Source: Spirochaetales bacterium (GTDB lineage Bacteria > Spirochaetota > Spirochaetia > Sphaerochaetales > Sphaerochaetaceae). Taken from it: DNA of 17,912 nt. A program made the position numbers and the translations under genes. The DNA is taken from contig JAGABK010000101.1 in NCBI GenBank assembly GCA_017614625.1, forward strand, positions 1 through 17,912. Reading direction: 5' to 3'. Every line of letters begins with the position of its first letter. Within the stretch, counting starts at the first letter, position 1. This document shows positions 14,267 through 17,912 of the stretch, one piece after another. Below the pieces are notes generated by a model, which saw only the letters and a program-made list of their open reading frames with translations, did not search any database and was not told the DNA's origin.

Positions 14267-14311
14267 GAGCGGACAGTTCCGCTCTGCAGGGCATGCCGCA
14301 ACATGCCCTGC
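14266..14311 (-). terminator. Two abutting perfect hairpins after the envelope cassette
   Basis: GCAGGGCATG (14286-14295) pairs perfectly with CATGCCCTGC (14302-14311), a 10-bp stem with a 6-base loop. Directly adjoining, AGAGCGGA (14266-14273) pairs with TCCGCTCT (14278-14285), an 8-bp stem with a 4-base loop. They lie just downstream of the 297-residue lipoprotein stop. A short T-rich run (TTGATTTT) follows on the minus strand, so the second stem may act as an intrinsic terminator. The run is weak, so processing or mRNA stability is an alternative. Confidence 0.6.
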
Positions 14312-14324
14312 AAACTGGAAAACC

Positions 14325-15218
14325 TCATGCATCGAAGTTGTAGGTCTTGATCATCGTCCTGGCCAGGTCCACCACGTTGTAGAGTCCGAACAGGCAGATG
14401 ATGATTCCGGTCACCACCGGACCCGCTCCCATCGCCTCGGCGATCGCCGTGACGGAAGTCGTCAGTGCGAAATCGGCCTGCGGGACTTTGAGGAGCTCCT
14501 TGAACCACTCCTCGAAGCTCTGTCCCTCGCCTGCGCCGAAGCGGAAGTACTCGTACAGCGACATGATCGAGATGGCCACGAGACCCGCTCCCACGGAGAT
14601 GGCGCATGCCGCGCTGACCTTGCCCCAGAAGACGAGGTCGGGGATGCAGGCGTACACCACCCCTGCGACCAGTAGGACTATGGACCTGGTGACGAGGGTC
14701 TTCAGGTCCCGGTAGAAGGCCGCCTGCTGGTTCAGGGGAATCGACCTTGCGGCATCGTCCCCGTACGCGAGGATGGCACGCCCGACCTCCTCGGTCATCC
14801 CGACCAGCTCGGAATAGGTCTCTTCGGGAAGGACGCTCCTGGCCGTCTCCATGACCCCGTCCAGGTCGTCCGACGCGTTGGCGAGGTCGACCGCGTAGCA
14901 GAAATCAAGATAGTCCCTGCCTGCGGACTCCGCCAGCGTCAGCTCCACGATCTCGGACCCGGAAAGCCCTTCCGCACCGCGGCCGGAGCCCTCGTCGATG
15001 CGGGCCTTCAGGTCATCGTCCAGATAGTCCTTGATGTTGCGCATCTGGCTGTCGATGACATGGGAGACCCTCGAGCGCAGCCCGGCGTCCGTTATCGATT
15101 CCTTGAACGAAGGCTTGTAATTTACGTTGCATGCGACAAGCGACACCAGAAGAAGCGCCGCCACGGCCCCATTGAACATACGGTCGGCATCGGACCGGAC
15201 CTTGCATTTTCCTTTCAT
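14325..15218 (-). CDS. Lipoprotein with C-terminal membrane segments, unknown function
   Basis: A 297-residue protein that I do not recognise. The signal peptide ends in lipobox LVAC with Cys30. Residues 35-170 are acidic and helical, with several Asp- and Glu-rich stretches. Hydrophobic segments follow at about 175-193, 200-222 and 255-285, separated by the charged loop EGQSFEEWFKELLK (231-244). The ATG at 15218 has GGAGG five bases upstream, inside the last codons of the preceding gene, whose stop is two bases away. Membrane helices in a lipoprotein are unusual: if sorted to the outer membrane they would have to insert in a bilayer meant for barrels. It is the last gene of the cassette. Confidence 0.72.
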   Translation of the reverse strand: MKGKCKVRSDADRMFNGAVAALLLVSLVACNVNYKPSFKESITDAGLRSRVSHVIDSQMRNIKDYLDDDLKARIDEGSGRGAEGLSGSEIVELTLAESAGRDYLDFCYAVDLANASDDLDGVMETARSVLPEETYSELVGMTEEVGRAILAYGDDAARSIPLNQQAAFYRDLKTLVTRSIVLLVAGVVYACIPDLVFWGKVSAACAISVGAGLVAISIMSLYEYFRFGAGEGQSFEEWFKELLKVPQADFALTTSVTAIAEAMGAGPVVTGIIICLFGLYNVVDLARTMIKTYNFDA

Positions 15219-15220
15219 AT

Positions 15221-15769
15221 TCACCTCCAGAAATACCAGCCGAACGAGAACCTTCCGCGGAAAACCGTGTAGCACGGGAAGACTCCCTTGATTCCCGAAT
15301 ACTCGTCCGAGAACGTCCCGGACGGGTCCCTTATCGACAGCGACGGCTCGACGAAAAGCCCCGGGCCGAACTCGAACGTCCAGCCCACCGTGACCTCGTT
15401 GAGATTGACCATGTTCTCAAGTTCGCAGGAGCCGCCGGTGAATCCGAACTGGAAGACCGACAGGCCCATGAAGGGCCCTGTCTTCCACGGATAGTAAAGA
15501 ACGAACAATCCCGCCTCCGCCATGAACGATGGCCCGTTGAACGACAGACCCAGTGGAATTCTTACCTGAAATTCATCTGAGACCATCGCACGCAGGTCGA
15601 TCTGTATGCTGTTGCTCCCTTCGCCGAAGATGAAGTCCTGAGCGAAACCGAGGTCTCCGGCAAAGCCGAACCTGTAGGATCCGGAGGCGGCGCAGACTGA
15701 GACAAGGCAGAGGACGGATACGATCGCCAGGACCCTGAAGGCCCTGGACGGCAGATGGAAAGCTCTCAT
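15221..15769 (-). CDS. Secreted beta-rich protein, possible outer-membrane barrel
   Basis: A 182-residue protein of no family I recognise. A signal peptide of about 27 residues ends VCA-ASG, fitting signal peptidase I. The rest is rich in Gly, Phe and Tyr in alternating pattern, such as YRFGFAGDLGFAQDF near 31-45, and closes with aromatic FSFGWYFWR, resembling a small barrel with an aromatic C-terminal strand. The ATG at 15769 has GAGGTG seven bases upstream and overlaps the preceding lipoprotein stop by 4 bases (ATGA). Upstream in-frame residues lack signal-peptide character. Coupling on both sides suggests equal expression with the two lipoproteins. Confidence 0.75.
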   Translation of the reverse strand: MRAFHLPSRAFRVLAIVSVLCLVSVCAASGSYRFGFAGDLGFAQDFIFGEGSNSIQIDLRAMVSDEFQVRIPLGLSFNGPSFMAEAGLFVLYYPWKTGPFMGLSVFQFGFTGGSCELENMVNLNEVTVGWTFEFGPGLFVEPSLSIRDPSGTFSDEYSGIKGVFPCYTVFRGRFSFGWYFWR

Positions 15770-17790
15770 TGTATCACCTCGAACAAAGCGATCGTGCTGT
15801 CGGACAGCAGGGCGGCCAGATGGCCTCCGCTCAGGCAGATGCGTAGGATCGGATGGTCCAGCGTCGTGCATCCGAGCTGGGTCACCTCGTAACCCGAGAC
15901 GGAGAAGCTGACCAGGCGGTTGCTGTTGTCAGCGACATAGAAGAACGCCGCCCCGTCTGCTGCGATGTCGTTCATGGAGATTCCGACCTGCTTGTACTTC
16001 GTGTACTTTCCCCCGGACACGACCTTGTATGTCGTGAGACCCGAGGAGTTCGCCGCCAGAACGGTCTGGTTGTTCAGGAATCTGATCTTCGTGTTGGCGC
16101 TGTCGGCGGCGTCCGATTCGGTCATGGACACCAGGCTTCCCACATCGTTGATCGTCGCCGAGACGAACTTCGTAGATGCAAGGCCCGTCGAGACGATCTG
16201 GTACCCGTCCGGACTTGTGTCCATGTCCGAGACGTTGTAGTAGGCGCTGCCCTTCTTGGCAACGGTCCCTCCGGTGGTCAAAGTGCCGCCCGAGACCTTC
16301 AGCAGGTAGTCAAGCCCGAGGGACCCTGCGTCGGACAGATAGATGTATCCGTTGACCGGGTCCATGGCCGCTGCGGTGAAGTTGGTGAAAGGAAGTCCGT
16401 AGGCGGGGACGCGGCCCTCGAACCTCATACCGGCCACGGGCTCGATGGTGTTCGCAGCAGGATTGAAGCGCAGGCAGGTGAAGTTCTGCGTTCCCCCGTA
16501 GTTGTCGGTCATCACGATGAACTCCATCTCCTCGTCCGAGAAGACATGGGTGGTGCTGCCAAGCCAGTGGAAGTTCACCGCATCGTAGGACTTTGCGACC
16601 TGAAGCGCCCTGGACGACACCGTACACACGCTCATGCGGGCGCTGTTGGGTGTGACGACAAGGAACTTGCCTCCCGGCAGAGGTGAAATGAGGGTCTGGC
16701 CGTCGACGTTGCTTATGGATGTTCCGGCCGAACCGTTGACCAGGGCCATCTCTCCCACCATTCCGTTCGGAACGACCGAATAGGTGTACGCAGCAGACCC
16801 GGTGCTTCCCAGAAGCTTGTTGAACACCACGGCGTCGATCCTGTGCACCCCGTATTCTGCCTCGAGGGTTATTGAGCTTCCCGTCCTGTCCAGGTTCTCC
16901 GTTTCCCCTATCCTGTTGCCGTCGTAGTACCAGTCGATGGACAGCCCCTCGGTGTCCACCTTCTCGGGCTCGGGAAAGGAGAAGACGTAGGTGTACTGCA
17001 AGCCGTCAAGGAACGACTCGGGATTGCCCGAGGCGGAGAGATTTCCGCGCAGAGGCGTCCCCGTGGCGTCCCTGAAATACATCAGGGATGAAGGCCCGAG
17101 CTCGTTGAACAGAAACGTGTGGGAGGCCGAAGTCGTCATGCCGTTCGAGATCCTCAACGCCTCCACAAGACCGGCCACCTGCTGCTGCCCGTCCTTCAGG
17201 ATGACCCTGATGCGGTACGAGCCTGCAGAAAGGCTCTCGCCCACCGTGGCCACCTTCGTCTCCCTGTTCACCGTGACGTCCAGCGGCACCTCGTCGGTGT
17301 TCATGTCCGGTCCCGTCAGGTAGACCTCGAGGTTCGGATCCGCCACATCGCACAGCGACCAGTCAAGCGCGAAGCTGAACGAACCCGTCCCTATGAGGGT
17401 GTTCAGCACGATGGTCTGAGGCGTGGTCGTCGCCATCAGCCGGAACGTCATGGTGCCCGAGACCAGTTCCGTCCCCTCGCGGTTGAGGCCCTTCGCGGTG
17501 ACCGTCCACTCGCCTATCGTCAGGCCCTCGATCTCGACCGAGCTACTGTCTGAATTGCGTGTGAAGGTCTTGCCGTTGGGACCGGTTCCGCTCACCGTGT
17601 ACTTGGTCACGTCCAGCAGCGTGGAGTCCTGAGGCATGATCGTCCTCGACCCGTCGGCGGCTTCCGTCGAAAGGATCAGGCGCATGGTCGTCGTTCCAGG
17701 GTTCTCGGCGCACGAGACCAGATTCCCCGCCAGAGCCAGCGCGACCAGCAGAAGCAGGATTTGTAATGAGAATGCGTTTTTCTTTTTCAT
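15766..17790 (-). CDS. Large lipoprotein with beta-sandwich repeats and propeller-like C-terminus
   Basis: A 674-residue surface-type lipoprotein. MKKK, a leucine-rich core and lipobox LVSC (Cys27) form the signal peptide. Residues about 35-230 look like two or three immunoglobulin-like or carboxypeptidase-regulatory-like beta domains, each with a GxW/Y-type turn such as GLTIGEWTVTAKG and SLSAGSYRIRV. A third such region spans about 240-345. From about 360 to the end, repeated short strands with MDPVNGYIYLSD, MDTSPDGYQIVS and ISMNDIAADGAAFFYVAD look like propeller blades. No catalytic motif is seen. The ATG at 17790 has GGAGG eight bases before it; a start 21 bases upstream would put acidic residues before the signal. 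A binding or adhesion role is plausible; it leads the envelope cassette. Confidence 0.75.
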   Translation of the reverse strand: MKKKNAFSLQILLLLVALALAGNLVSCAENPGTTTMRLILSTEAADGSRTIMPQDSTLLDVTKYTVSGTGPNGKTFTRNSDSSSVEIEGLTIGEWTVTAKGLNREGTELVSGTMTFRLMATTTPQTIVLNTLIGTGSFSFALDWSLCDVADPNLEVYLTGPDMNTDEVPLDVTVNRETKVATVGESLSAGSYRIRVILKDGQQQVAGLVEALRISNGMTTSASHTFLFNELGPSSLMYFRDATGTPLRGNLSASGNPESFLDGLQYTYVFSFPEPEKVDTEGLSIDWYYDGNRIGETENLDRTGSSITLEAEYGVHRIDAVVFNKLLGSTGSAAYTYSVVPNGMVGEMALVNGSAGTSISNVDGQTLISPLPGGKFLVVTPNSARMSVCTVSSRALQVAKSYDAVNFHWLGSTTHVFSDEEMEFIVMTDNYGGTQNFTCLRFNPAANTIEPVAGMRFEGRVPAYGLPFTNFTAAAMDPVNGYIYLSDAGSLGLDYLLKVSGGTLTTGGTVAKKGSAYYNVSDMDTSPDGYQIVSTGLASTKFVSATINDVGSLVSMTESDAADSANTKIRFLNNQTVLAANSSGLTTYKVVSGGKYTKYKQVGISMNDIAADGAAFFYVADNSNRLVSFSVSGYEVTQLGCTTLDHPILRICLSGGHLAALLSDSTIALFEVIQ

Positions 17791-17912
17791 TGCGATTTCC
17801 TCCAGATGCACCCCTATACAACCGTGCTCGGGTTCTCATTGAAGAAAATCGGAGGATTTCTGAAAAAAGTTGAAAAATTTTTCCTTCTCCCGGTTTCCCC
17901 GGGACAACAGCG
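17791..17912. other. Intergenic region at right edge
   Basis: No gene is visible. A small inverted repeat CCCGG/CCGGG (17889-17893 and 17899-17903) lies next to a 12-bp palindrome GAAAAATTTTTC (17872-17883) and A/T runs. On the minus strand the T-runs follow the stem after about a dozen bases, so this may be the terminator of a gene beyond the edge, or an AT-rich element helping the lipoprotein promoter. No convincing -35/-10 pair stands out; TATAGG near the leader is the best -10. Confidence 0.35.

Noticed and set aside
17872..17883. GAAAAATTTTTC palindrome as an operator
   Set aside because: A/T-run palindromes arise easily by chance and no regulator or repeat copy supports it.
1..17912. 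CRISPR array, prophage, insertion sequence or tRNA genes
   Set aside because: No spaced repeats, transposase, integrase or cloverleaf sequence was seen on reading the window, although RNA folding could not be run.

Overview
The window looks like chromosome from a GC-rich, host-associated spirochaete (Spirochaetales, somewhere near Treponema or Sphaerochaeta). This is inference from three things. The block cdaA-ybbR-acpS-truA-(udg)-priA recalls the order I remember from Borrelia burgdorferi near BB0008-BB0014. There are many lipoproteins with relaxed lipoboxes and many beta-rich envelope proteins. Spacing is very tight, with overlapping start and stop codons. Every gene but one (a macro-domain gene) is on the minus strand, so the layout is best read from right to left.

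From the right, 17790-14325 is an envelope cassette of three coupled genes: a 674-residue lipoprotein with N-terminal beta domains and a propeller-like C-terminus, a 182-residue secreted beta-rich protein, and a 297-residue lipoprotein that unusually carries several membrane segments. Two back-to-back perfect hairpins end this unit. Next come a compact hicAB toxin-antitoxin pair (the 58-residue HicA lies at 14049-14225) with a visible promoter and operator, and a flavin-reductase-like gene. The flavin gene converges on, and overlaps by 17 bases, the plus-strand macro-domain gene.

Divergently from the macro gene, pepT starts a four-gene overlapping operon: tripeptidase, a small predicted outer-membrane barrel, an LPP20-like lipoprotein, and a PreP/M16C metallopeptidase. 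After a 65-base gap comes the housekeeping operon: diadenylate cyclase CdaA with a one-domain YbbR partner, AcpS, TruA, a family 4 uracil-DNA glycosylase and PriA. All adjacent pairs overlap or nearly touch. A last unit, def-fmt, handles the N-formyl group at both ends of its life; fmt runs off the left edge.

Points worth following: two genes (def and the macro gene) have a -10 box 6-7 bases before the ATG and no Shine-Dalgarno, suggesting leaderless mRNAs. PriA appears to lack its winged-helix domain. The hicAB operator sits between -35 and -10. The envelope cassette proteins have no function I can name. I found no RNA genes, insertion sequences, CRISPR arrays or prophage genes, and no clearly new defence system.
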